This document shows positions 1 through 7,383 of a stretch of DNA of 64,000 nucleotides, one piece after another (the stretch's first letter is position 1; every line of letters begins with the position of its first letter). Made by a program: the position numbers and the translations under genes. Source of the stretch: Streptomyces sp. NRRL WC-3626 (GTDB lineage Bacteria > Actinomycetota > Actinomycetes > Streptomycetales > Streptomycetaceae); contig NZ_JOCA01000015.1 in the NCBI RefSeq assembly GCF_000718785.1, positions 1 through 64,000 of the forward strand. The letters are read 5' to 3'. Under the pieces are notes generated by a model, which did not search any database, was not told the DNA's origin, and worked only from the letters and a program-made list of their open reading frames with translations.

Positions 1-144
1 AAGACCGGCCAGAAGATCGCCCTGTCCGGCAACACCGGCAACTCCAGCGGCCCCCACCTGCACTTCGAGATCCGCACCACCCCGAACTACGGCTCCGCCA
101 TCAACCCGGCGACCTTCCTGCGCGCCCACGGCGTCAACCTCTGA
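1..144 (+). CDS. M23-family peptidase, C-terminal end (partial)
   Basis: This is the last 47 codons of a gene that begins before the window, in frame from base 1 to the TGA at 142-144. The fragment has [17 protein letters not shown], whose HLH dipeptide motif is the second metal-binding box of LytM/M23 zinc metalloendopeptidases, followed by the usual INPATFL tail. Such enzymes cut peptide cross-bridges of peptidoglycan outside the membrane. The N-terminus (signal peptide, possible LysM domains) is not visible, so the full architecture is unknown. Confidence 0.85.
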   Translation, partial: KTGQKIALSGNTGNSSGPHLHFEIRTTPNYGSAINPATFLRAHGVNL

Positions 145-171
145 CCGACCCGGTCACACGGCACCACCCGA

Positions 172-210
172 GCGACCCCGAGAAGCGGCCCCGCGCCGCC
201 TCGGGGTCGC
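172..210 (+). terminator. Rho-independent-type hairpin after the M23 gene
   Basis: A perfect 11-bp inverted repeat (172-182 against 200-210, arm GCGACCCCGAG) lies 27 bases after the peptidase stop codon. There is no U-tract, as is usual for Streptomyces terminators. It also lies downstream of the minus-strand DUF397 remnant and may serve both. Confidence 0.7.
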
Positions 211-219
211 GTCGCGCGT

Positions 220-400
220 TCAGCCCCGGGAGGCGTACGGGACGAAACGCGCCCACGCGCCGGGGGCGAAGGCGAGACGGGGGCCCGCGGTGTCCTTGGA
301 GTCACGGACGTGGACGGTGCCGGGGGTGGGCGAGTTCGACACAGGAGTAATTGCCGTCGCTGTATCTGCGCCGTTCGGAGGCGGCCCCAGCGGTGACGCC
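220..400 (-). pseudogene. Frameshifted DUF397 gene remnant
   Basis: The last ~30 codons (GTVHVRDSKDTAGPRLAFAP and onward to the stop at 220) are almost identical in DNA and protein to the intact DUF397 gene at 4367-4576. Upstream of about base 330 the reading frame shifts. Relative to the intact copy the sequence around 330-335 is two bases shorter, and the matching SCVELA segment appears in another frame. The N-terminal W-KSSYS motif is badly degraded. DUF397 proteins are small partners of WhiJ-like XRE regulators in actinomycetes. No XRE gene accompanies this copy, so it is read as a decayed cluster remnant. Confidence 0.75.
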
Positions 401-495
401 TGCCGAAACAAGCAGCCCCAAACGACCGCACCGCCTGTCGCGCCCGCCCGGAATCAACCAAGCATCACACCTACAGCCACGCGTAAACTCCGAAC

Positions 496-1983
496 ATGTC
501 GGAGAAGCGCATCCCATGGCGCCCCATCGAAGCCCTCCCCCACCTCAATGGGGAAATCGCTGCCCGCCTGGCCTCAGTGGACGCCCTTCAGGTTGCCTGG
601 AAGGCGGTACAGGCCTCCGCGTCCCCGGAGGAAGTGGAGGCCTCCCTGAAGCGCCGACTGCGGCGGCATGCCATCGAGACAGGCATCATCGAACGCCTGT
701 ACGACATGAGCTGGGGTGTCACGGAGGCCCTGGTGGCCGAGGGACTCACCACCGAGGTCGCCTCGGCGGAGGGCGAGGTCTCCGAGAGCACACTGTCCGT
801 GATCAAGGACCAGTTCGAGGCACTCTCATTCCTCGTCGAGTGGGCAAGGGCGGGTCAGGAACTCTCGATTCACTTCATCCGCGAGCTGCACACCCTCATC
901 GTGCGACACCAGCCGCATTACGAGGGGCGGGACCAGTTCGGCAGGACCGTTCGCCTGCCGCTGGCACCCGGCGCATGGAAGGAACTGGACAACTCGATCA
1001 CTCGATCAGACGGCGCCGTGATCGAGTGCACGCCCACCTTGCACGTGGACAGCGAAATGCAGCGTCTCGTGCAGTTGTACGCAGAGACTTCGAACGAGCA
1101 CCCTCTCGTACGCGCAGCCTGGCTGCACCACCGTTTTATCCAGATCCACCCGTTCCCGGATGGAAATGGCCGGGTCGCCCGCGCCTTGACCCTCCTCGCG
1201 TTGCAGCGTGGGCAATACGCCCCAATTGCTGTGGACCGGATTCAGCGAGCCGAATACATCGCCGCTCTGGACGAGGCGAACGATGGCGACCTTCGCGCAC
1301 TGGTCCGCTTCTTCGCCCGTATCGAGGAGAAGGCTCTTCGCTCGGAGCTTCAGGCTCCGCTCACACCTGTGCCTGAATCGTCGGGTGCGGTCGCCGTGGC
1401 CCGCGCCTACGCCTCACGTCTGAAAGCCCGCGAGGTAGCCGATCAGGCACTCAAGGGCCAGGCGGCGAGTGCACTGGCTACGACCCTCCACGAACGCCTC
1501 ACCCGCTTCCTGGAAACCACGTCTCATCAAGTACAGGACGCCTACCGGGAGTTCGACCCCTCCACATATGCGAGCGTGGACCGCGCGGCCCCGCCGGACC
1601 CGAAAGCGAAGTACTGGCATGGCCAGTTGGTGCACGCGGCACGCCTGGCCGACTTCTATTCGAACCTCAGCGAGGGATCCTGGTGGGTTCGTCTCCATCT
1701 GAGACTGCGCGGGAGCCTGCTGCGCTTCATCACCACCATCCAGAAGGTGGGGCGCGGTGAAACCGGCGTTCTGGCCTTGACCGTCTTCGCGGAGGTTCTC
1801 TCGTCGGACACGGAGAATGGCGCACCCGCACTTCTGTACAGAGTGTTTGAGCATCCGCACGTACCGGACAGCGTCACGCTCATCTACACCGATGACGCGG
1901 AGACGCGCTGGGAAGAAGTGCACCAGGTTGTGGACACCACGCTCAGCACGGCCATCAGTCGCTTCTCGGAAGACCTGGCCTGA
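496..1983 (+). CDS. Fic-domain protein (predicted AMP transferase)
   Basis: 495 aa. The Fic core has the canonical motif HPFPDGNGRVAR at residues 218-229, with the catalytic His and the anion-hole GNG intact. Fic enzymes usually transfer AMP from ATP to Ser/Thr/Tyr of target proteins. An upstream TGIIER segment (about residues 62-67) resembles the inhibitory helix motif of class II Fic proteins, which would make it self-inhibited; this is inference. The C-terminal ~200 residues match nothing I recognise. No antitoxin-like small gene is adjacent. Codon use (for example GGAAATGGC, CGTTTTATC) is less GC-biased than in the neighbours, hinting at transfer. The start is the first ATG; no strong ribosome site is visible. 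Confidence 0.85.
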   Translation: MSEKRIPWRPIEALPHLNGEIAARLASVDALQVAWKAVQASASPEEVEASLKRRLRRHAIETGIIERLYDMSWGVTEALVAEGLTTEVASAEGEVSESTLSVIKDQFEALSFLVEWARAGQELSIHFIRELHTLIVRHQPHYEGRDQFGRTVRLPLAPGAWKELDNSITRSDGAVIECTPTLHVDSEMQRLVQLYAETSNEHPLVRAAWLHHRFIQIHPFPDGNGRVARALTLLALQRGQYAPIAVDRIQRAEYIAALDEANDGDLRALVRFFARIEEKALRSELQAPLTPVPESSGAVAVARAYASRLKAREVADQALKGQAASALATTLHERLTRFLETTSHQVQDAYREFDPSTYASVDRAAPPDPKAKYWHGQLVHAARLADFYSNLSEGSWWVRLHLRLRGSLLRFITTIQKVGRGETGVLALTVFAEVLSSDTENGAPALLYRVFEHPHVPDSVTLIYTDDAETRWEEVHQVVDTTLSTAISRFSEDLA

Positions 1984-2086
1984 GTGCCGGGCCCCGCAGA
2001 CAGCAGGCACCTCGACGGGACATCCGTGGCTCCTTCACCGTTGTGCCTCACGAGGCCCAAGCACCCCTCGCAGACTTCGCAGGTCA

Positions 2087-2197
2087 CCGGAACAACTCCC
2101 GACAGCGCCGGACAGCCACCGGACAATGACCGTACGCATGCGCCGAGTCACCAGAAGGGCACGCAGATCCAGCCACGCTGAGTGATGTGAATCAGCA
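2087..2197 (+). repeat. Copy 1 of a 111-base promoter segment (second copy at 5724)
   Basis: This stretch aligns almost base for base with 5724-5834, including tandem CCGGACA boxes, CCGTACGCATGCG, ACGCAGATCC, and an identical 19-base block ending at the start of the downstream gene. At the second copy it is the intergenic region between an XRE regulator and an RsbW-like ATPase, so it probably carries divergent promoters and operators. Here it lies between fic and the dapF-like gene and supplies the latter's start region. Confidence 0.8.
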
Positions 2198-3194
2198 CAT
2201 CCTCATCCTCAAGGCCCACGGCTCCCGGAACGACATCTTCGTGGTGGACGGTGCGCCGCTCGACCACTTCGCCACGGCGGACGAGCTGACCCGGGCCGTC
2301 GGGCTGCTGTGCGACCGCAAGCGGGGACTGGGCGGCGACGGCGTGTACTTCGTGGCCGACCACGGCGACGGCACCGCGCGGGCCTGGTTCTACAACCCGG
2401 ACGGGTCCGAGGCGCTGCTCTGCGGCAACGGGATGCGGTGCGCGGGCCGGATACTGCTGGACCGGCACCACGCGGACTCGGTCGTCGTGGAGCAAGGACC
2501 GTACTCCTTCACCGTGCGTGACCGGGGCCGCACGTCCCACGGTGTACGGCAGGTGTCGGTGGAGCTGCCCGCCGTCGATTTCGCGCCGGGCGACCCGATC
2601 GTGGCGGAGGCCGGACCCCGCGGCGAGTATGTGGACCGACTCCTTCCGGCCTTCCACCCCTCGCGGCACGTGACGGCGGTAGCGGTCCCGAACTCGCACC
2701 TGATCACGGTGATCGACGCGTACGACGAGGCCGAACTGATCGAGACCGGGCGGCGCGTCGCCGGTTCACCGGGCGTCTTCCCGATCGGCGCCAACCTCTC
2801 CTTCGTCCTGCCGCTGTCCGACGACGAGGTGTTCATCCACACCTACGAGCGAGGGGCCGGCCTGACCCCGTCGTGCGGTTCCGGCATCGCGGCGTCCCGC
2901 GCCACCCTGTCCCGGCTCGGGCTGGTCGACCCGGAGCGGCCGGTGACCGTGCGGAACCCCGGCGGTGTCGCGCGCAGCTTCCTCCGGACGGTCGGTGATG
3001 TGTGGCAGCCGGTGCTGGAGGGCAACGCCACTCTCCTGTTCGACGCGGAACTCGACCCGGCCGTACTGCTCGGAGACGGCCCGGTGGAGTACGCGGGTGC
3101 CGCGCACATGGCGGAAATCAGCGCGTTCGCGGAGCTCAGCCGGGAAAACATGAAGGTGCTGCACGAGGCGGGCGTGCACCCGACCGAGGTCTGA
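2187..3194 (+). CDS. Diaminopimelate epimerase-like amino acid epimerase
   Basis: 335 aa DapF-fold protein. Both cofactor-free racemase half-sites are present: NPDGSEALLCGNGMRCAG with catalytic Cys79, and YERGAGLTPSCGSGIAAS with catalytic Cys230. DapF inverts LL- to meso-diaminopimelate. This copy is longer than usual (about 275-290 aa) and is paired with a desaturase-like gene rather than lysine genes, so it probably acts on another amino acid or is an accessory paralogue. The GTG at 2187 is the only sensible start, because the adjacent ATG runs straight into TGA. The start lies inside the duplicated segment 2087-2197, suggesting the gene was fused to a borrowed promoter. It is followed after 71 bases by the desaturase gene, a likely two-gene operon. 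Confidence 0.8.
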   Translation: MNQHILILKAHGSRNDIFVVDGAPLDHFATADELTRAVGLLCDRKRGLGGDGVYFVADHGDGTARAWFYNPDGSEALLCGNGMRCAGRILLDRHHADSVVVEQGPYSFTVRDRGRTSHGVRQVSVELPAVDFAPGDPIVAEAGPRGEYVDRLLPAFHPSRHVTAVAVPNSHLITVIDAYDEAELIETGRRVAGSPGVFPIGANLSFVLPLSDDEVFIHTYERGAGLTPSCGSGIAASRATLSRLGLVDPERPVTVRNPGGVARSFLRTVGDVWQPVLEGNATLLFDAELDPAVLLGDGPVEYAGAAHMAEISAFAELSRENMKVLHEAGVHPTEV

Positions 3195-3265
3195 CCGCCG
3201 GCCCGGCTCCGTCCTGATGGCCGGCTCCGCCCCGTGCCGCTTCCGGCGGGGACGAAGGGGAGGGG

Positions 3266-4423
3266 ATGACGTTGGGGGCGCTGTCGGCTGGCCTGGTGGC
3301 CATCGCGGTGGGGATCGCTCTGCGGCAAGCGGACCGGTGGTGGTTCAGTCCGGCTCGGGGGCGGCACACCCCGGACTCTCTCCGTCCGGTGATGCGGCTC
3401 CAGCGTGAGCGACTGAACGACGTCACGCCCGTGCTCCTGCTGCTGGGCCACTGGCTGGAGTTCGCCGGGTGGTGCGTGGTGGCCGTGCACGACGGCCCTT
3501 GGGGGTACGCGGTCGCGGCGCTCGCGGGGGCGGTGAAATTCCGCCACCTCCAGGAGGTCAGCCACTTCGCGGTGCACGGCGTGCTGGTACGCGGGGGCCG
3601 GCTGAACACACTGCTCGCCGAGGCGGCCGTGCACATCCCGCTCGGTTTCGTCCCCGTGTCCGTACGCCGACGTCGGCACGTACGCGAGCACCATCCGAAC
3701 GCGACAATCGCCGGTGCCGATCCGAACCTGGCCGAACTGCACGCGGCCGGACTACGCCCGGGAGCAACGGTGGTGCGGTACGTGCTCGCCCTGATCCACC
3801 CACTCACCCCGACTGGTGTCCACGGCACCGTGCGCGGCCTGAGCGGCCTGTGGCGGGAAGCGGGTGCCGGGCGGCTGCGGGCGGCCGGCCCGGTGGCGGT
3901 GACGGGGGCTGTCGCCGTGGTCTTTGGCTGGGAGGCGGCAGTGTTCGCCTTCGTACTGCCCCGGCTGCTCCTCTATCCGCAGCTCGCCTGGATGTCGCTG
4001 CTCGTCGAACACCGCTGGTTCGACCCCGAGCCGGTGACCGGGCCGCCCGTCGCCGTGGAGGCAGGCCGCTGCCTGCGCCTGTATCCGCGCAACGCGCTCC
4101 TCGCCCTGCTGGCCCGCGGCACCTGGCTGCCCTACGGCGACCTGTACCACTTCGCGCACTCCGCGCATCCTTCGGTGCGCTGGAACTACCTCCCGGCGCT
4201 GGAGCGCGCCCTGTGCGGCCCCGCATACCGACCGCACGCCCTGCTCCTGGGCGAGTCGGCGGTGCTCCGCCGTCACCGCCGGGCGCTGGCCCCGGTCTCC
4301 GGGGCCGCTCGTGCCCGCCAGATGGTCCGCCCGCTGCCGAAGTTGCGGGCAGACCGCGCAGTGTGCTCAGCCTTCGCAGGCGTACGGGACGAAACGCGCC
4401 CACGCGCCGGGGGCGAAGGCTAG
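3266..4423 (+). CDS. Membrane fatty-acid desaturase/hydroxylase-like protein
   Basis: 385 aa with several hydrophobic segments and three histidine clusters typical of membrane di-iron desaturases: H94 and HFAVH (100-104), HVREHH (138-143), and HFAHSAH (295-301). These would bind two irons for O2-dependent dehydrogenation or hydroxylation of an acyl or amino-acyl chain. The substrate is unknown. A GGGGAGGGG ribosome site precedes the ATG. The last ~19 codons read antisense through the 3' end of the DUF397 gene at 4367-4576, giving a 57-base convergent overlap. The native C-terminus may thus have been replaced at a recombination junction. Confidence 0.65.
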   Translation: MTLGALSAGLVAIAVGIALRQADRWWFSPARGRHTPDSLRPVMRLQRERLNDVTPVLLLLGHWLEFAGWCVVAVHDGPWGYAVAALAGAVKFRHLQEVSHFAVHGVLVRGGRLNTLLAEAAVHIPLGFVPVSVRRRRHVREHHPNATIAGADPNLAELHAAGLRPGATVVRYVLALIHPLTPTGVHGTVRGLSGLWREAGAGRLRAAGPVAVTGAVAVVFGWEAAVFAFVLPRLLLYPQLAWMSLLVEHRWFDPEPVTGPPVAVEAGRCLRLYPRNALLALLARGTWLPYGDLYHFAHSAHPSVRWNYLPALERALCGPAYRPHALLLGESAVLRRHRRALAPVSGAARARQMVRPLPKLRADRAVCSAFAGVRDETRPRAGGEG

Positions 4424-4576
4424 ACGGGGGCCCGCGGTGTCCTTGGAGTCACGGACGTGGACGGTGCCGGGGGTAACGGCGAGTTCGACGCACGACTCGC
4501 CGTTATTGCCGCTGCTGTAGCTGCTCTTGAACCACGCCGGCTCGGAGGCGACCGCAACCGCATCGCCGCGGCTCAT
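4367..4576 (-). CDS. DUF397 protein (distal copy)
   Basis: 69 aa. It shows the DUF397 pattern W-KSSYS, GESCVE, VRDSKD, and a LAFAPGAW-FV end. DUF397 proteins are partners of WhiJ/AbaA-type XRE regulators controlling development and antibiotic output in Streptomyces; their biochemical role is unresolved. The start overlaps the stop of the next DUF397 gene by the four bases ATGA (4573-4576), so the pair is translationally coupled behind the XRE gene. Its 3' end is the parent or copy of the remnant at 220-330. Confidence 0.85.
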   Translation of the reverse strand: MSRGDAVAVASEPAWFKSSYSSGNNGESCVELAVTPGTVHVRDSKDTAGPRLAFAPGAWARFVPYACEG

Positions 4577-4782
4577 GAGCCCGAGGCAAAAGCCACGAAC
4601 TGTGTCCAGGCCCCAGGAGCAAGGGCCAGCCTCGGCCCGTCGAGGGTCTTGGAGTCACGGACGTGGACGGTGCCGGGGACGGTGGCGATCTCGACACAGG
4701 ACTCGCCGTTGGTACCACCGCTGTAACTGCTCTTAAACCACGCCAGTTCGGAGTCTTTCCCGGCGGAGGCATTGCGCGTCAT
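4573..4782 (-). CDS. DUF397 protein (proximal copy)
   Basis: 69 aa and a clear paralogue of the gene just downstream (W-KSSYSGGTNGESCVE, GTVHVRDSKTLDGPRL). It overlaps the XRE stop codon by four bases (ATGA, 4779-4782) and its own stop overlaps the next DUF397 start the same way. This gives a three-gene coupled operon XRE-DUF397-DUF397. Tandem DUF397 copies after one regulator are common in Streptomyces and presumably arose by local duplication. Confidence 0.85.
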   Translation of the reverse strand: MTRNASAGKDSELAWFKSSYSGGTNGESCVEIATVPGTVHVRDSKTLDGPRLALAPGAWTQFVAFASGS

Positions 4783-5663
4783 GTCTCTCCCAGCAGATTC
4801 TCGATGAAGGTGAACGACTCCCTCGGCGAGAGGGCCTGTGCCCGGATAGTGCCATATTGCAGCTCCAGGATACGAAGCTGCCGAGGGTCAGACACCGGGC
4901 GGCCGTTGAACAAGCCGTCGGCACGTCCCACAGCCGTGCCATCCGGGAACTTCAGCAACTCGATCCTGCCATCCAGACCAGGATGGGCCTCAGTGTCCGT
5001 CGGCATGATCTGGAGCGTGACGTGGTTCAACCGCCCCACCTCCAGTAGGTGTTCGAGTTGCTGTCGCCATGCCATTGTGCCCGCAATCCGTCGGCGCAGT
5101 GGCGCCTCTTCCACTACGAAGTGGACAGAGGGGGCAGGGTCGCGTTCGAAGACCCCCTGTCGAGCCAGGCGGGCGGCCACCATGCGTTCCACGTCATCGA
5201 GCGAGTACGGCGGTTGTGCTGCTGTGATCAAGGCCCGCACATGCTCTGGCGTCTGCAATAGGCCAGGGATGATGTTGCATTCGTACAGCCCGATCTCAAC
5301 CGCCTTGCCCTCCAACTTCCCCAGCGCCCGGACCTTTTTCGGGTACCGGACCTTCTTCACGTCCTCCCAGGCCGCCGCGATCAGCCCGCCCGCGTCCAGG
5401 ACCTCGTCCGCCTTGTCCAGGAACTCCTCGCGGGGGATGCGCTTGCCGCCCTCGATCTTGTACACCATGTCCTCGCCGTAGCCGACGATCCGGCCGAACT
5501 CGGCGGCCCGCATCCCCATCGCCTCACGGCGCAGTTTCAGCTGGCGTCCGACGGTCGTGATGACCGCGACGCCCCACTCATCGTCCGGGTCAACCTCCCA
5601 ACCCGGCTCGTCCGCCTCGGTCTTGAGCTGCCCCGTCTCCGTCTCCGTCTCGACCGCCGTCAT
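4779..5663 (-). CDS. WhiJ-like XRE-family regulator (HTH plus DUF5753-type domain)
   Basis: 294 aa from the ATG at 5663, chosen because GGGAGAGG lies just upstream; a longer frame to 5744 lacks this. Residues ~35-90 form a Cro/CI-type HTH (GRQLKLRREAMGMRAAEFGR, then MVYKIEGGKR). The rest is the conserved actinobacterial ligand or effector region (YECNIIPGLLQTPEH, then LQIMPTDTEAHPG). Members such as WhiJ repress developmental genes together with DUF397 and RsbW-like partners, both of which are adjacent here. The divergent promoter region is the segment duplicated at 2087. Confidence 0.85.
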   Translation of the reverse strand: MTAVETETETGQLKTEADEPGWEVDPDDEWGVAVITTVGRQLKLRREAMGMRAAEFGRIVGYGEDMVYKIEGGKRIPREEFLDKADEVLDAGGLIAAAWEDVKKVRYPKKVRALGKLEGKAVEIGLYECNIIPGLLQTPEHVRALITAAQPPYSLDDVERMVAARLARQGVFERDPAPSVHFVVEEAPLRRRIAGTMAWRQQLEHLLEVGRLNHVTLQIMPTDTEAHPGLDGRIELLKFPDGTAVGRADGLFNGRPVSDPRQLRILELQYGTIRAQALSPRESFTFIENLLGET

Positions 5664-5723
5664 GCCGCACCTCTCCCTCGTCGTGGGTTCGTGACGCACC
5701 CGGCGTCCTGCCCATATCAACCG

Positions 5724-5834
5724 CCGGAACAGCCACGACAGCACCGGACAACCACCGGACAGTGACCGTACGCATGCGCTAAGTCACCACTCAAGGTACG
5801 CAGATCCGGCCATGTTGAGTGATGTGAATCAGCA
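5724..5834 (+). promoter_or_regulatory. Divergent promoter region of the WhiJ-like cluster (copy 2)
   Basis: This is the region between the XRE gene (minus) and the ATPase gene (plus), and it extends into the ATPase start. It holds two CACCGGACA direct repeats, candidate operator half-sites, and the palindromic stretch CGTACGCATGCG. It is nearly identical to 2087-2197 over 111 bases. Such conservation of non-coding sequence between two otherwise different flanks argues for regulator binding, or for recent duplication. Confidence 0.65.
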
Positions 5835-6255
5835 AACCGCCGAACCCGTCACCCCCGTCCGCAACTTCAGCGTGCTGCTCTCCCCCACGCCATGCGGCGC
5901 CCGCCAAGCCCGGTGCCTGGGGGCAGCACAACTGCGCTCCTGGGGGCTGCCCGTGGACCCGGCCCGCCAGATCATCGCGGAGCTGGCCGTCAATGCGGCG
6001 ACCCACGGCCGCGTCGCGGGCCGGGACTTCCGGCTCACGCTCTACGTCGTCGCCGACACCCTCCGTATCGAGGTCACCGACACGCGCGGCGAACTCCTCC
6101 CCGGTCTACAACCGGCCTCCCCCGACGCCGAGTCCGGCCGGGGCCTGCTGCTGGTCGAAGCGCTCGCCGACCGCTGGGGTGTGACCGAGGGCCGCTTCCC
6201 GCGCAAGACCGTCTGGGCCGAACTGCGGCTTACGACACCGGAACCCGAGTTCTGA
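5812..6255 (+). CDS. RsbW-like ATP-binding regulatory protein (HATPase_c)
   Basis: 147 aa single-domain GHKL ATPase. The N-box (IIAELAVNAATHGR) and the glycine lid (SGRGLLLVEALADRWGV) are intact. Family members act as anti-sigma-factor kinases or solitary regulators. In WhiJ/AbaA-type clusters such a gene lies divergent to the XRE gene, as here. The ATG sits in the conserved segment, and a perfect hairpin 72 bases after the stop ends the unit. Confidence 0.85.
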   Translation: MLSDVNQQTAEPVTPVRNFSVLLSPTPCGARQARCLGAAQLRSWGLPVDPARQIIAELAVNAATHGRVAGRDFRLTLYVVADTLRIEVTDTRGELLPGLQPASPDAESGRGLLLVEALADRWGVTEGRFPRKTVWAELRLTTPEPEF

Positions 6256-6326
6256 AGCTCCGGTGCCGTCGGCGCCTTCCAGAACAAGAACTCTGGGGGA
6301 AAGCACCCCACCAAGCCCCACCCTTT

Positions 6327-6357
6327 CCCGCCCGAGGCGTGTCGTCACTCGGGCGGG
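6327..6357 (+). terminator. Hairpin terminator after the ATPase gene
   Basis: Perfect 10-bp stem, CCCGCCCGAG (6327-6336) with its complement at 6348-6357, and an 11-base loop. No U-run. Confidence 0.7.
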
Positions 6358-6433
6358 TGAACATCACCGGCTCAGCTGGATTTTCGATCCCCCAGCACCC
6401 TTACGCTCAGCGCACACCCCCCGAAAAGACTTC

Positions 6434-6469
6434 GGCCCCCGCCGGGACTGGCATCCCGGTGCGAGGGCC
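6434..6469 (+). promoter_or_regulatory. Leader hairpin upstream of the winged-helix gene
   Basis: GGCCCCCGC (6434-6442) pairs with GCGAGGGCC (6461-6469) apart from one mismatch, with an inner CCGGGA/TCCCGG stem. It is followed by CTGACC and then the GAGGAG ribosome site. The paralogous gene at 40269 has a comparable hairpin at 40203-40236 also followed by CTGACC, so the leader looks conserved. Function unknown; attenuation or RNA stability are possibilities. Confidence 0.45.
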
Positions 6470-6497
6470 TGACCACCCAGGAAGAGGAGCTTCCCAA

Positions 6498-7367
6498 ATG
6501 GGTACCCAAAACCCTAGCGCTCCCCCGCGCTCCCAGTCAGCCCCCGGCGGCAACCCGCCCCGATCGCGTCACCGCACCACCACCGGTGGCGTCATCCACG
6601 AGAACAGGCGCCACACCACCCGCTTCGTGGTGATCGGCAACCACCTCACCCAGCACACCGAGTTGTCGCTGCTCGCGATCGGCCTCGGCTGCCACATCCA
6701 GTCGCTGCCCGCCGGCGCCCCCGTGGACATCAAGAGCCTCGCCGCCCGCTTCAAGGAAGGCACCAAGCGCATCAGCGACGCCCTGCGCGAGCTGGAGACC
6801 TACGGCTACCTCCGCCGCGAACGCGTCCGCACCCCCACCGGCCGCATCATCACCCGCACCACCTCCTGCAACCAGCCCGGCCACCGGCGTGAGACGACCC
6901 CCGTCGACTGCCCCGCCCCACGCCCCCGGCCGACGGCGAAACGCCCCCGCAAGGCCCTGCCCGCCGTCCCCCGGCCCGGCTACCCCGCCCCCGCGCTCCT
7001 CCAGCAGGCCACCGACCTCCTCGCCGGCCTCCGCCGCCACGACCCCCGCCTCCTGCTCTCCGCGACGGACACCGAACACCTGGCCCCGGGAGTCGCCGCC
7101 TGGCTGGAACGCGAGGTCACCCCCACCGCCGTACGCCACGCCCTGACCACCAACCTCCCCGACGCACCCCTCCACCGCCCCGCGGCCCTCCTCGCCCACC
7201 GCCTCACCGACGGCCTCCCGCCCCTGCCCCCGTACCGCACACCGGCCGAACCCCTGCCCGTACGCCACCCACTCCGCAACTGCGACGGCTGCGACCACGC
7301 CTTCCGCGCCCCCGGAACCGAAACCCACTGCCGCGCCTGCCGCACCGCAGCCGTCAGCCACCCCTGA
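6498..7367 (+). CDS. Winged-helix protein with C-terminal zinc ribbon (paralogue of 40269)
   Basis: 289 aa. The start is ATG 6498, with GAGGAG eight bases upstream; longer frames are out-of-frame shadows of the ATPase. Residues ~50-125 look like a replication-relaxation or MarR-like winged helix (VDIKSLAARFKEGTKRISDA, then YGYLRRERVRTPTGR). The middle region is Pro/Arg-rich. Residues 262/265 and 278/281 form a CxxC-CxxC zinc ribbon. The gene at 40269-41159 has the same layout, size and leader. Sixteen bases downstream lies a PD-(D/E)XK-like pseudogene, while the paralogue is followed by Uma2. DNA-binding regulation of the neighbour is inferred. Confidence 0.75.
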   Translation: MGTQNPSAPPRSQSAPGGNPPRSRHRTTTGGVIHENRRHTTRFVVIGNHLTQHTELSLLAIGLGCHIQSLPAGAPVDIKSLAARFKEGTKRISDALRELETYGYLRRERVRTPTGRIITRTTSCNQPGHRRETTPVDCPAPRPRPTAKRPRKALPAVPRPGYPAPALLQQATDLLAGLRRHDPRLLLSATDTEHLAPGVAAWLEREVTPTAVRHALTTNLPDAPLHRPAALLAHRLTDGLPPLPPYRTPAEPLPVRHPLRNCDGCDHAFRAPGTETHCRACRTAAVSHP

Positions 7368-7383
7368 CGCCACAAGGAAACCC

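Noticed and set aside
6084..6118. GGTCTACAACC inside the ATPase gene as a DasR site
   Set aside because: It lies in coding sequence, with a one-base wrong spacing for the dre core and no link to amino-sugar genes.
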